Assembly: GCF_003205615.1 (NCBI RefSeq)
Contig: NZ_PYBV01000002.1
Location: 1 to 64,000, forward strand
DNA: 64,000 nt
Reading direction: 5' to 3'
Source of the DNA: Micromonospora arborensis
GTDB taxonomy: Bacteria > Actinomycetota > Actinomycetes > Mycobacteriales > Micromonosporaceae
Shown here one piece after another: positions 7,699-15,875 of this stretch (the stretch's first letter is position 1; each line of letters opens with the position of its first letter). The position numbers and the translations under genes were made by a program. The notes below the pieces were generated by a model. That model was not told the origin of the DNA. It saw nothing but the letters and a program-made list of their open reading frames with translations, and did no database searches.

Positions 7699-10326
7699 GT
7701 GGCCAGCATCGACGACGCCGAACGGACCAACGCCCCTCGCTCCCGGTCTCGACTTCGGGGCGGGCTGGTGACCGTTGGCACGGTGACCGCGCTGCTGGCC
7801 GCCATGGGGTTGACCGTCCTCGGGCTGGGCGCAGCCGACAACGCGGTGGCGAATTACGACGCGAGTTCCTGGCTCTGGAGCACGGCACGCAGCGAGCTGG
7901 CCCGGGTCAACGGGGTCACCGCCCGGGTGGACACCCGCACCGAGATTCCCAGTGCCCGTCAGCACCCGATGCAGATCGCCCAGACCGACCGGCTGCTGAT
8001 CCTGCGTGACCTGCAGACGGGGCAGATCAGCTCACTGGACCTGGCCACCCTGCAGCTCAGCGCGACCACCAAGACCACTCCTGGCCTGGGCGTGAGTGTC
8101 GCCCTGCACGAGGATTCGGCGTTCGTCGTCGATGCCGTGCAGGGCATCGTGCGGCAGCTCGACCCGCGGTCGCTGACCCCGGTCGGCGAGCCGGTGCGCT
8201 ATCCCCCGGGCATCACCGGCGGCACCTTCGACGGCAAGGGTCGGCTCTGGATCGCGGTTCCCAGCCAGGGCACCGTCTCGGCGATCACCGCCGCCACGTT
8301 GCCGTCCGCGCCGGCCTCGGCCGCGCCCGCTGGAGCGGGGCTCAGCCCGAAGCGTGTCGAGTCGTACGACGTCGCCGAGGCCAGCCACGAGCTGGTGGTG
8401 TCCACCCTGGACGAGGGTGTGGCGGTGCTCGATCGCACGGCCGGGAAGCTGGTGCGGGTGCAGCGGGGCGAGGTTCACCCGACGCCGTTGACGCTGTCCG
8501 GTCCGGCGGCGCTACCCGCGCGCACCAGCGGGCAGCGGGTTCCGGTCACCGTGCCTGCCGAGCGGCGGGTGCTGGTGGTGGGTGACGGTGGTGAGGAGCG
8601 GGCGTTCACGGTGCCGGGCGAGGGTGACCGACTCAGCCCGGCGGTGGCCTGGGCGGACCGGTTCTACTGCGCCGACGAGGCCACCGGCACGATCTACGCC
8701 TTCGATGCGGGCGGTCAGCTGGTCGAGACCATCCGCGGGCGGGCGAACGGGCCGATGGAGCTGGAAGTACGGGAGAATCACCTGTTCATCAACTCCCCGG
8801 ACGCGGCGACCGCTCGGGTGGTGGACGACAAGCACCAGGTGCGTGAGGTCAACAAGTACGCCAACGACGTGCTCGGCGGCGACCCGCCACCGGTTGCTCC
8901 GCCGCCGCCCCCGCCGAAGAAGCCCCGGGTGGGCAAGCCGAGCGCGCCGCGCAGCGTCACCGCCGCCGCTGGCAACGCTCAGGCGCGGGTGAGCTGGCGG
9001 CCGGCCGCCGCCAACGGCGCGGAGATCATCAAGTACGTGGTGGAGGGCGCCGGCCAGCGCCTGGAGGTGGGCGCCAACCAGCGTGCGGTGGAGGTCAAGG
9101 GTCTGACCAACGGCGAGACGTACCGGTTCGCGGTGCACGCCGTCAACGCCAAGGGCGACGGTCCGTCGCGCAACAGCAACCCGGTGACCCCGACCGCTGC
9201 GGTGCCCGACCCGCCGGCCAGCGTCACCGCCCAGGAGCGGCCCGACGGCACGGTGCTGGTGAAGTGGCCGGCGGCGAACGGGCAGGGCAACAAGATCGCG
9301 AAGTACGCGGTCACGGCCAGTTCGGCGGGGGCGAACGCGCCGGCCGGTGAGTCGACGAAGACGGAGCTGGTGGTGCCCGCCGGCGAGTTGGAGTTCGGCA
9401 CCCAGTACGCGTTCACCGTGGTGACGGTCAACGACAAGGGCGCCGGGTCGGCGGCGTCGCCGGTCAGCAACACGGTGGTGCCCTTCGCGGCGCCCGGTCG
9501 GCCGCTCGACCTGAGCGCCGGCACGGTCGCCAACCAGCCGGGTGCGGTCACGGTGCAGTGGTCGCCGGCCGAGGCGAACGGCCGCCCGGTGACGAAGTAC
9601 CTGGTGGACGTTGGTGGGCGCGTCAGCGAGGTGGCCGACACCCGCACGACCGTCACCGGGTTGGGCAACGGCCAGAACGTCACGGTGAAGGTGAAGGCGG
9701 TCAACGAGGCGGGGGCTGGCCCGGAGGCGACGGCCACCGCGCGTACGGTCGCCGAGCCGCGGGTCACGGTGACCGGCTCGTCGGCGACGGCCACGTCGGC
9801 GACTGTGACGTTCACCGTGGACGCTGGTGGAGGTCAGGTCACCTGCTCGGTGAGCACGCCGGGGAAGCCGGCGAAGGCCGGGGCGTGCTCCAGCATCACC
9901 GTGTCGGGTCTGGCGCCGGGCACGGCGTACACGTTCACGGTGACGGCCACCAACGCCGCCGGTAACGGCACGGCGACGAAGGCGCAGGCCACGCCCCCGC
10001 TGTACGGGATCGCGACCTGCAACAACGGGCCGGACGGCGACCAGCGGACCTACTGCAACAAGGAAGTCGACGGCCGCAACGGCAACGAGGTCTTCAAGGT
10101 CGCCCGGCAGGACAACGACCAGCAGGCTGGCTGGGCGAAGCCCGGCACCCGGCTGCAGGCGTACTGCAAGAAGGCCGGTGAGGACGTCGACTCCTGGATC
10201 TACAACAATCAGAAGCGCAGCACCTGGTGGGTGCAGGTCAACTTCGGGGGTGGCAAGTACTACATCCCGTGGGCCTGGCTCAACCTGGAGGGCGGCGACA
10301 ACATCAACGTCCTGCCCACCTGCTGA
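7699..10326 (+). CDS. Membrane-anchored protein with beta-propeller-like and four fibronectin-III domains
   Basis: The frame is open from ATG 7624, but GTG 7699 has a good GGGGAGG site 9 nt upstream and the segment before it is not protein-like, so I take 7699 (875 residues). A membrane segment lies at about 20-46 (GGLVTVGTVTALLAAMGLTV). Residues about 50-400 show repeated propeller-like blades (LLILRDLQTGQISSLDL, LDEGVAVLDRTAGKLVRV, TGTIYAFDAGGQLVETI). After a PPPPPPKKP hinge come FnIII domains at about 414, 504, 598 and 687. A C-terminal region (775-875) with four or more Cys and Trp-rich SH3-like features follows. It is predicted to be surface-exposed and is followed 27 bp later by moxR in the same direction. 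The partner or ligand is unknown. Confidence 0.8.
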   Translation: MASIDDAERTNAPRSRSRLRGGLVTVGTVTALLAAMGLTVLGLGAADNAVANYDASSWLWSTARSELARVNGVTARVDTRTEIPSARQHPMQIAQTDRLLILRDLQTGQISSLDLATLQLSATTKTTPGLGVSVALHEDSAFVVDAVQGIVRQLDPRSLTPVGEPVRYPPGITGGTFDGKGRLWIAVPSQGTVSAITAATLPSAPASAAPAGAGLSPKRVESYDVAEASHELVVSTLDEGVAVLDRTAGKLVRVQRGEVHPTPLTLSGPAALPARTSGQRVPVTVPAERRVLVVGDGGEERAFTVPGEGDRLSPAVAWADRFYCADEATGTIYAFDAGGQLVETIRGRANGPMELEVRENHLFINSPDAATARVVDDKHQVREVNKYANDVLGGDPPPVAPPPPPPKKPRVGKPSAPRSVTAAAGNAQARVSWRPAAANGAEIIKYVVEGAGQRLEVGANQRAVEVKGLTNGETYRFAVHAVNAKGDGPSRNSNPVTPTAAVPDPPASVTAQERPDGTVLVKWPAANGQGNKIAKYAVTASSAGANAPAGESTKTELVVPAGELEFGTQYAFTVVTVNDKGAGSAASPVSNTVVPFAAPGRPLDLSAGTVANQPGAVTVQWSPAEANGRPVTKYLVDVGGRVSEVADTRTTVTGLGNGQNVTVKVKAVNEAGAGPEATATARTVAEPRVTVTGSSATATSATVTFTVDAGGGQVTCSVSTPGKPAKAGACSSITVSGLAPGTAYTFTVTATNAAGNGTATKAQATPPLYGIATCNNGPDGDQRTYCNKEVDGRNGNEVFKVARQDNDQQAGWAKPGTRLQAYCKKAGEDVDSWIYNNQKRSTWWVQVNFGGGKYYIPWAWLNLEGGDNINVLPTC

Positions 10327-10353
10327 AACACCAGCCAAGGAGCACCACCGACC

Positions 10354-11349
10354 GTGAACACCCACGAGCCGCTCACCCAGCCGGAGGTGCAGGGTTTCGC
10401 CGCCCTCGCCGCCCGGCTGGCCGAGAACGTCAACGCGGTGGTGCTCGGCAAGCCGCAGGTGGTTCGGCTGGCGCTGACCGCACTCTTCGCGCAGGGTCAC
10501 GTGCTCCTGGAGGACGTGCCGGGGGTCGGTAAGACGACCCTCGCCCGGGCCATCGCCGCCACGGTGAAGGGTGAGTGGCGGCGCATCCAGTTCACGCCCG
10601 ACCTGCTCCCGTCGGACGTGTCCGGGGTGACCATCTTCAACCAGGCGAGCAGGGACTTCGAGTTCCACCCGGGGCCGGTCTTCGCCAACATCGTCATCGC
10701 CGACGAGATCAACCGGGCGTCGCCGAAGACCCAGTCGGCGCTGCTGGAGGTCATGGAGGAACGCACCGTCACCGTGGACGGGGTCCGGCATCCGGTGCCG
10801 TCGCCGTTCCTGGTGGTGGCGACGCAGAACCCGGTCGAGATGGACGGCACCTACCGGTTGCCCGAGGCCCAGTTGGACCGTTTCCTGGTCAAGCTGTCCG
10901 TCGGTTACCCGGACGAGGCGGTCGAGGTGGAGGTGCTGCGCGGCGCGACGGTGCGCTCCCCGGAGGCGCTCGCCCCGGTCACCGACACCGCCACCGTCGG
11001 GGAGATGGTCCGGATGGCCCGCCGGGTGCACATCGCCGAACCGCTCTACGCGTACGCGGTCCGGCTGGCCGCCGCCACCCGCACCCACCCGCACGTGCGG
11101 GTCGGGGTCAGTCCCCGAGGTGTGATCGCGTTGACGCGGGCGGCGTGCGCGTACGCGCTGATCGACGGGCGGGGCTGGATCATGCCGGAGGATCTGAAGG
11201 CGCTCGCCGAAGCGGTGTTCGCGCACCGGCTGCTGCTCACCCCGGACGCCCAGGTGCGCGGGATGACCGCCGCGGAGGTGCTGCGCCAGGCCATCGCCTC
11301 GGTGCCGGTGCCCCTGCCGTCGGGGCAACCCGCTCCGGTGCAGGGCTGA
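10354..11349 (+). CDS. MoxR-family AAA+ ATPase
   Basis: The 331-residue protein is a chaperone-like ATPase of the MoxR/RavA group. It carries Walker A PGVGKTTLARA (residues about 53-63), Walker B IVIADEINRA (about 112-121), the sensor region VVATQNPVEMDGTYRLPEAQ and a C-terminal lid with SPRGVIAL. GTG 10354 follows AAGGAG. MoxR proteins usually act with a DUF58 or von Willebrand-type partner on membrane or secreted proteins, and the next gene is a DUF58 protein. The gene lies in the conserved order FnIII, moxR, DUF58, transglutaminase-like. Confidence 0.93.
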   Translation: MNTHEPLTQPEVQGFAALAARLAENVNAVVLGKPQVVRLALTALFAQGHVLLEDVPGVGKTTLARAIAATVKGEWRRIQFTPDLLPSDVSGVTIFNQASRDFEFHPGPVFANIVIADEINRASPKTQSALLEVMEERTVTVDGVRHPVPSPFLVVATQNPVEMDGTYRLPEAQLDRFLVKLSVGYPDEAVEVEVLRGATVRSPEALAPVTDTATVGEMVRMARRVHIAEPLYAYAVRLAAATRTHPHVRVGVSPRGVIALTRAACAYALIDGRGWIMPEDLKALAEAVFAHRLLLTPDAQVRGMTAAEVLRQAIASVPVPLPSGQPAPVQG

Positions 11350-11363
11350 CCGGCAGCAGCGGC

Positions 11364-12551
11364 ATGGGGATCACCGCCCGCGGAGTCGGGCTGCTCGTCG
11401 CCGCCGTCGTGCTGCTGGGGGCGGGTTTCCGGTTCGCGTACCCCGAGTTGACGCTGCTTGGCGCGGCGGCCGGCGCGGCCGTCGGCTACGCCGCGCTGGT
11501 CGCGGCCTGGCGACCCCGGCTGGCCGTGACCCGTCGCGCCGACCCGGACCGGGTTGCGCGCGGCGAGCCGGCGAGCATGACGTTGACCGTGCGCAACACC
11601 GGCCGGCTGCGGTCGGCGAACCTGCTGGCCGAGGACCGGTGCGGGGAGCGCAGCGTGCCGGTGCCGGTGCTGCGCCTGCGGCCCGGTCGGGACACCGAGG
11701 TCCGCTACGACGTGCCGACCCATCGTCGTGGGGTGGTGCCGGTCGGGCCGCTGCGGGTGACTCGCCGTGACCCGCTGGGGTTGGTGGCGCTGGCCCGCCC
11801 GTACGGCGCGTCGGTGCCGGTCTGGGTGCACCCCCGCATCCATCCGCTGACGGCGGTGCCGCGCGGTTCGGGGCGCAGCCTCGACGGTCGGGTGGACGGG
11901 GTGCCCCACGGGTCGATCACGTTCGACTCGCTGCGGGAGTACGTGGTCGGCGACGAGCTGCGCCGGGTGCACTGGCGGACCAGCGCCCGGGTGGGTGAGC
12001 TGATGGTGCGGGAGAACGTGGACACCAGCCTGCCGCGTCTGGTCGTCCTGCTGGACAACCGTGTCGTCGCGCACCCGCAGCGGGTGGGTGGGGTGGCGGA
12101 GTCGTTCGAGTCGGCCTGCGAGGCTGCGGCGTCGGTCGTCACCGCCGCGCACCGCGCGGACCTGCCGGTGGTGTTGCTGTTGGCCGCCGCGCAGCCGGAC
12201 GCCGAAGCCGAGGCCGGGACGCCCGGCGGGGACGCGGAGGTCGGGCCGGTTCTCGGGCCGCTGGACCGGCTCGCCGCCGCCGAACTCTCCGGCGACGACG
12301 GCGCGGTGCGCGCGGCAACCAGCCGGCTGCGCCAGGACCGGCTCGGCGACACGCTGATCTTCCTGACCGGGCCGGGTGGCCGGGACGAGCTGGGGCACGT
12401 CGGGGCGCTGCGCGGGGCGTACCCGTCGGTGGTGGTCGGGGTGTTCGGCGCGGCCGAGCCGACGCCGCCGGGCGCGGCCGGTCTGGTGGTCGTCGACGCG
12501 GCGGACGGCGCGCAGTTCGCCGCGGAGTGGGACGGGGTACGCCGGTGGTGA
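11364..12551 (+). CDS. DUF58 membrane protein
   Basis: The 395-residue protein begins with two hydrophobic segments (VGLLVAAVVLLGAGFRFAY and LTLLGAAAGAAVGYAALVAA). An Ig-like region follows and then the DUF58 core with the signature YVVGDELRRVHWRTSAR near residues 192-208. The distal part resembles a von Willebrand A fold (LPRLVVLLDNR, DTLIFLTGPGG). ATG 11364 lies 14 nt after the moxR stop. It is expected to work with the MoxR ATPase. The stop overlaps the next start in a GTGA arrangement. Confidence 0.9.
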   Translation: MGITARGVGLLVAAVVLLGAGFRFAYPELTLLGAAAGAAVGYAALVAAWRPRLAVTRRADPDRVARGEPASMTLTVRNTGRLRSANLLAEDRCGERSVPVPVLRLRPGRDTEVRYDVPTHRRGVVPVGPLRVTRRDPLGLVALARPYGASVPVWVHPRIHPLTAVPRGSGRSLDGRVDGVPHGSITFDSLREYVVGDELRRVHWRTSARVGELMVRENVDTSLPRLVVLLDNRVVAHPQRVGGVAESFESACEAAASVVTAAHRADLPVVLLLAAAQPDAEAEAGTPGGDAEVGPVLGPLDRLAAAELSGDDGAVRAATSRLRQDRLGDTLIFLTGPGGRDELGHVGALRGAYPSVVVGVFGAAEPTPPGAAGLVVVDAADGAQFAAEWDGVRRW

Positions 12552-14917
12552 CGAGCGCCGTGCGGGTGCTGCGGGCGGCGGTCGTCCCGCTGGCGCTGAT
12601 CGGGCTGACCTCGCTCGCCGGGGTGGTGCTCGGCCGGGTGTACGCGGGTGACCTACTGACCCGGCTGGTCATCGGCGCGGCGGCCGGTTCGGTGCTGGTC
12701 AGCGTGGCCGCCCGGCGGCTGCCGTCCTGGCTGGTGGCGCCGGTGTCGGTCGCCACGATGGCCGGCTGGACACTCCTGTCGCTGCGGTTGGCCGCCACCC
12801 ACGCCGAGATTCCGGGCGGCCTGGTGGAGATCACCACGGACGCCGCCCGCAACGGCATTCCCCGGCTGCTCACCGCGATGATCCCGGTGGAGCCCACCCC
12901 GGACACGGTGCTGGTGCCCGTTGTCGCCGCCTGGCTGGCCGGGCTGGCCGGTGCGGAGGTGGCGCTGCGCGCCGGCCGGGTGCTGTTGGGCTACCTGCCG
13001 GCGGCGGGGCTCTACGCCGCCGCCCTCTACGTGATCGGCCCGAATGCCGCGCCGGCGGTCGGGGCGACGCTGGCGTTCGTCACGGTCGCGGCGGTCGGCC
13101 TGGCGGCCCCCGCCAGGACGGCACCGGCCGGCGGGGATCCGGCCGCTGATCTGGCCCCCGGGGTACGCGCGGCGGTGCGGCTCCGGCTGGCCGCGAGCGC
13201 GGCGCTCGGGGTGGCCCTGGTGGTCGGGCTCGTCGCGCTGCTCGGCCCGGTCGTCGCCGACCAGGTCGACGGCCGGCCGGTGGACCCGCGCCGGTACGTG
13301 GAGCCACCGCAGGTGCAGACGCTCGACGAGAACCCGTTGATCCGGATCTCCGGCTGGGCGTTGCATCCGGAGCAGAAACTTCTCGAGGTGCACACGGAGC
13401 GCTCCGATGCCCCGGCCGGCGACGCCGCACCGAGCACAGGGCCGGCCACCGAGGACGGGCCGGCGGCGGACGACACGGGCGCGGGCGCCCGGATCCGGTT
13501 GGCGGTGCTCAGCGACTACGACGGGGTGACCTGGCGGGTCGGCGCGACGTACCGCAACGCCGGGCGGATCCTGCCGGCTGTCACACCGCCGCGGGACAGC
13601 ACGGTGCGGACGGTCCGGCAGGAGGTCACCGTGGCGGAGCTGAGCGGTCGGCTCCTGCCCGCCGTGGCGACTCCCCGGGAGGTCAGTGGGGCGCGGGTGG
13701 CGTACGACCAGGCGAGCGGGACGTTGATCCGGCCGGAGGGGTTGACGCCGGGCCTGCGGTACGCGGTGACCTCTGCCGAGGAGCACCCGGACTCGAACCT
13801 GTTGGCGACGGCCAACGTGCCGGCCGGCGAGGAGGTGGCCCGGGTGCTGCGGGTCGCCGACGGTGTGCCCGACCCGATGCGCCGGCTGGCCGCGCAGCTC
13901 GCCGAGGAGAACGGCGCCCCGTACGCCCGGGCTCTGGCGATCGAGCAGTTCCTGGCCGAGCACTACCGGGTGGTGGCGGACGCGCCCAGCGGGCACGCGT
14001 ACCCGAATCTGGGTTTCTTCCTGTACGGGCCTCGCAACGGCGGCGGGCAGGAGGGCACCTCGGAGCAGTTCGCGGCGGCGTTCGCGGTGCTCGGCCGACT
14101 TTCCGGGCTGCCGACCCGGGTGGTGGTGGGTTTCCGGCCCCGTGGGCAGGGGCCGGTGCTGGCCGGTGACGCGTTCGCCTGGCCGGAGGTGCTCTTCGAC
14201 GGGGTGGGTTGGGTGTCGTTCGATCCGCTACCTCGCCCGAACGAGGAGCCGAGGCCGGTGGAGGAGGATTTCCGCCCGACGCCGGAGGATCCGCCGCCGT
14301 CGGAGGCCCCGGCGCCCACCGCGGAGCCGAGCGCGTCTCCGGAGCCGGTGGCCGCCCCTGCGGGGCCGCCCGGCCGTGACGGTGTGTCCACTCCGGTGCT
14401 CGTCGCCGGGGGCAGCGGCGGCCTGTTGCTGCTGGTAGGGGTGCTGCTGCTCACCCTGTTGGCGATGCGCCGCTCGCTCACCCGCGCCCGGCTCGGCCGG
14501 GGCGACCCCGATCAACGCGTCGCCGGCGCCTGGCGGGAGGTCACCGACGCGCTGCGGCTGGCCGGCCGACCGGTCGGTGACGACCTGGCGGCGACCGAGG
14601 TGGCCGGGCACGCCCGCCAGGCCCTTGCCGAGGCCCGAGCCCGCCGAGCCGGCGACGACGACAGCGATGGTGGCGCCGCAGCGGGTACGGACGTCGGCGG
14701 CGTCGACGAGCTGGCGGAGCTGCTGAACCGGGTGGGCTTCGCCCCGGATGCGACTACGCCGGACCAGGCGACCCGGGCCGCCGAGGCAGCCACCGCCTAC
14801 GTGGCCACCCTGCGCTCCGCCCGCCCCTGGTGGCGCCGCCTGCTCTGGTCCGTCCACCCCGCCCCCCTACGCCACCCCCACCCCCACCACCCCCACCCCC
14901 GCCGCCCCCGGCGGTGA
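12548..14917 (+). CDS. TgpA-like transglutaminase-fold membrane protein with degenerate active site
   Basis: The 789-residue protein starts at GTG 12548, overlapping the DUF58 stop. Residues 1-240 hold about six membrane helices. An external region (245-610) contains the transglutaminase-like core at about 490-565, and a further helix lies at about 617-640 before a cytoplasmic DUF4129-like tail. In the core, the motif that normally reads GxCEQFA is GTSEQFAAAF, so Ser505 replaces the catalytic Cys. The motif that normally reads DAHAW is DAFAW, so Phe543 replaces the catalytic His. Only the third position, Asp559 in SFDP, remains. The spacing (38 and 16 residues) fits the family. The protein ends in a His/Pro-rich tail. 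A binding or scaffolding role is more likely than cross-linking or proteolysis. Confidence 0.88.
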   Translation: MTSAVRVLRAAVVPLALIGLTSLAGVVLGRVYAGDLLTRLVIGAAAGSVLVSVAARRLPSWLVAPVSVATMAGWTLLSLRLAATHAEIPGGLVEITTDAARNGIPRLLTAMIPVEPTPDTVLVPVVAAWLAGLAGAEVALRAGRVLLGYLPAAGLYAAALYVIGPNAAPAVGATLAFVTVAAVGLAAPARTAPAGGDPAADLAPGVRAAVRLRLAASAALGVALVVGLVALLGPVVADQVDGRPVDPRRYVEPPQVQTLDENPLIRISGWALHPEQKLLEVHTERSDAPAGDAAPSTGPATEDGPAADDTGAGARIRLAVLSDYDGVTWRVGATYRNAGRILPAVTPPRDSTVRTVRQEVTVAELSGRLLPAVATPREVSGARVAYDQASGTLIRPEGLTPGLRYAVTSAEEHPDSNLLATANVPAGEEVARVLRVADGVPDPMRRLAAQLAEENGAPYARALAIEQFLAEHYRVVADAPSGHAYPNLGFFLYGPRNGGGQEGTSEQFAAAFAVLGRLSGLPTRVVVGFRPRGQGPVLAGDAFAWPEVLFDGVGWVSFDPLPRPNEEPRPVEEDFRPTPEDPPPSEAPAPTAEPSASPEPVAAPAGPPGRDGVSTPVLVAGGSGGLLLLVGVLLLTLLAMRRSLTRARLGRGDPDQRVAGAWREVTDALRLAGRPVGDDLAATEVAGHARQALAEARARRAGDDDSDGGAAAGTDVGGVDELAELLNRVGFAPDATTPDQATRAAEAATAYVATLRSARPWWRRLLWSVHPAPLRHPHPHHPHPRRPRR

Positions 14918-14957
14918 TCGCCGCCCCCAGCGGTGATCGCCGCCCCCAGCGGTGATC
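14912..14957 (+). repeat. 19-bp direct repeat, two and a half copies
   Basis: Units at 14912-14930 and 14931-14949 are identical, and the first 8 bases recur at 14950-14957 where they merge into the following inverted repeat. The array starts at the stop codon of the transglutaminase-like gene. Confidence 0.85.
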
Positions 14958-15010
14958 AAGAGGTTTGCGTCACCACCGGGCCCATTCCTGACGCAAACCT
15001 CTTGATCACC
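14951..15010. repeat. 22-bp perfect inverted repeat between convergent genes
   Basis: Arms 14951-14972 and 14989-15010 are perfectly complementary with a 16-nt loop. The stem contains TGATCAAGAGGTTTGCGTCA. It sits between the convergent transglutaminase-like and SDR genes, so it could terminate transcription from both sides. The AT-containing stem differs from the surrounding GC-rich DNA and suggests a dispersed palindrome family. Confidence 0.88.
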
Positions 15011-15030
15011 AGGGGGCGCCCCGGGGGCCC

Positions 15031-15077
15031 GGCGGGGGCGGGGGCGGGGGCGAGGGCGGGGGCGGGGGCGGGGGGGA
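15031..15077 (+). other. G-run tract with G-quadruplex potential
   Basis: At least six runs of five or more G separated by single C or CGA occur here on the plus strand. The pattern fits a canonical four-run G-quadruplex. It is downstream of both flanking convergent genes. A simple GC slippage tract is the alternative. Confidence 0.5.
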
Positions 15078-15083
15078 GCACTG

Positions 15084-15875
15084 TTAGGGGGTTAGGCGGC
15101 GGATTAGTTTGCGCATGCCGGCTTGCCAGCCGTCTGGGTCCTCGGCGCGGCGGCGGGCGTAGTCGGCGACCTCCGGGTGCGGCAGGATCAGGAAACGCTC
15201 CTCGGCCAGCCCGGCGATGGCCGCGTCGGCGACCTGGTCCGGGGTGAGCACCGCACCGGACGCGGCGATCACCCGAGCACCGAGGTGACCCTCGGCGATC
15301 CCGTCGGCGAGCATCGGGGTGTCCACCCCCTGCGGGCAGAGCGCGCTGACCCGGATGCCCCGGTCCCGGTAGGTGATGGCCAGCCACTCGGCGAACCCCA
15401 CCGAGGCGTGCTTCGTCGCGGTGTACGCGGCGTCGCCCACCGCGGTCAGCACACCCGCCGCCGAGCAGGTGTGCAGCAGGTGGCCGCCGCCCCGGGCCAG
15501 CATTCCGGGCAGCACCGCCCGGGCCGAGTAGACGTGGGCGAGCACGTTGACCCGCCACGCCCGGTCCCAACCGGCGTCGTCGACCTCCACTCCCCCGCCG
15601 GTGGTCACGCCCGCGTTGGCGCAGAACAGGTCGATGCGGCCGTACCGCTCCTCGGTGTCGGCGACCAGGTCGCGCACCTGCTCCTCGTCGGTGACGTCGA
15701 GTGCGATGGCGTGCGCGACCGGGCCGATGCCCTCGGCCACCGCGTCCGCCGCCTCGGCGTTCAGGTCGGCGACCACGATGGCGGCGGCACCCTCGGCGGC
15801 GAAGCGGCGCGACAGCGCGGCCCCGATGCCGCCGGCGCCGCCGGTGATCACCACGATCCGGTCGGTGAGGTTCAC
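15084..15875 (-). CDS. SDR-family NAD(P)-dependent oxidoreductase
   Basis: The 263-residue protein is a classical short-chain dehydrogenase. It has the cofactor motif TGGAGGIGA near residue 12, DVTDE at the adenine side, CANAG in the core, Ser in HTCSAAG and the catalytic YTATK. GTG 15875 is preceded by GCAGGAG and overlaps the stop of the upstream LLM oxidoreductase gene (GTGA), so the two form an operon. The substrate cannot be read from the sequence. Confidence 0.88.
   Translation of the reverse strand: MNLTDRIVVITGGAGGIGAALSRRFAAEGAAAIVVADLNAEAADAVAEGIGPVAHAIALDVTDEEQVRDLVADTEERYGRIDLFCANAGVTTGGGVEVDDAGWDRAWRVNVLAHVYSARAVLPGMLARGGGHLLHTCSAAGVLTAVGDAAYTATKHASVGFAEWLAITYRDRGIRVSALCPQGVDTPMLADGIAEGHLGARVIAASGAVLTPDQVADAAIAGLAEERFLILPHPEVADYARRRAEDPDGWQAGMRKLIRRLTP

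Noticed and set aside
8512..11328. 938-residue minus-strand frame across the FnIII and moxR genes
   Set aside because: The translation is His/Arg/Gly-rich, as expected from the antisense of GC-rich genes, and both sense genes are clear.
10575..12551. 658-residue frame treated as one protein
   Set aside because: Its first 260 residues overlap moxR out of frame and are not protein-like; the DUF58 gene starts at 11364.
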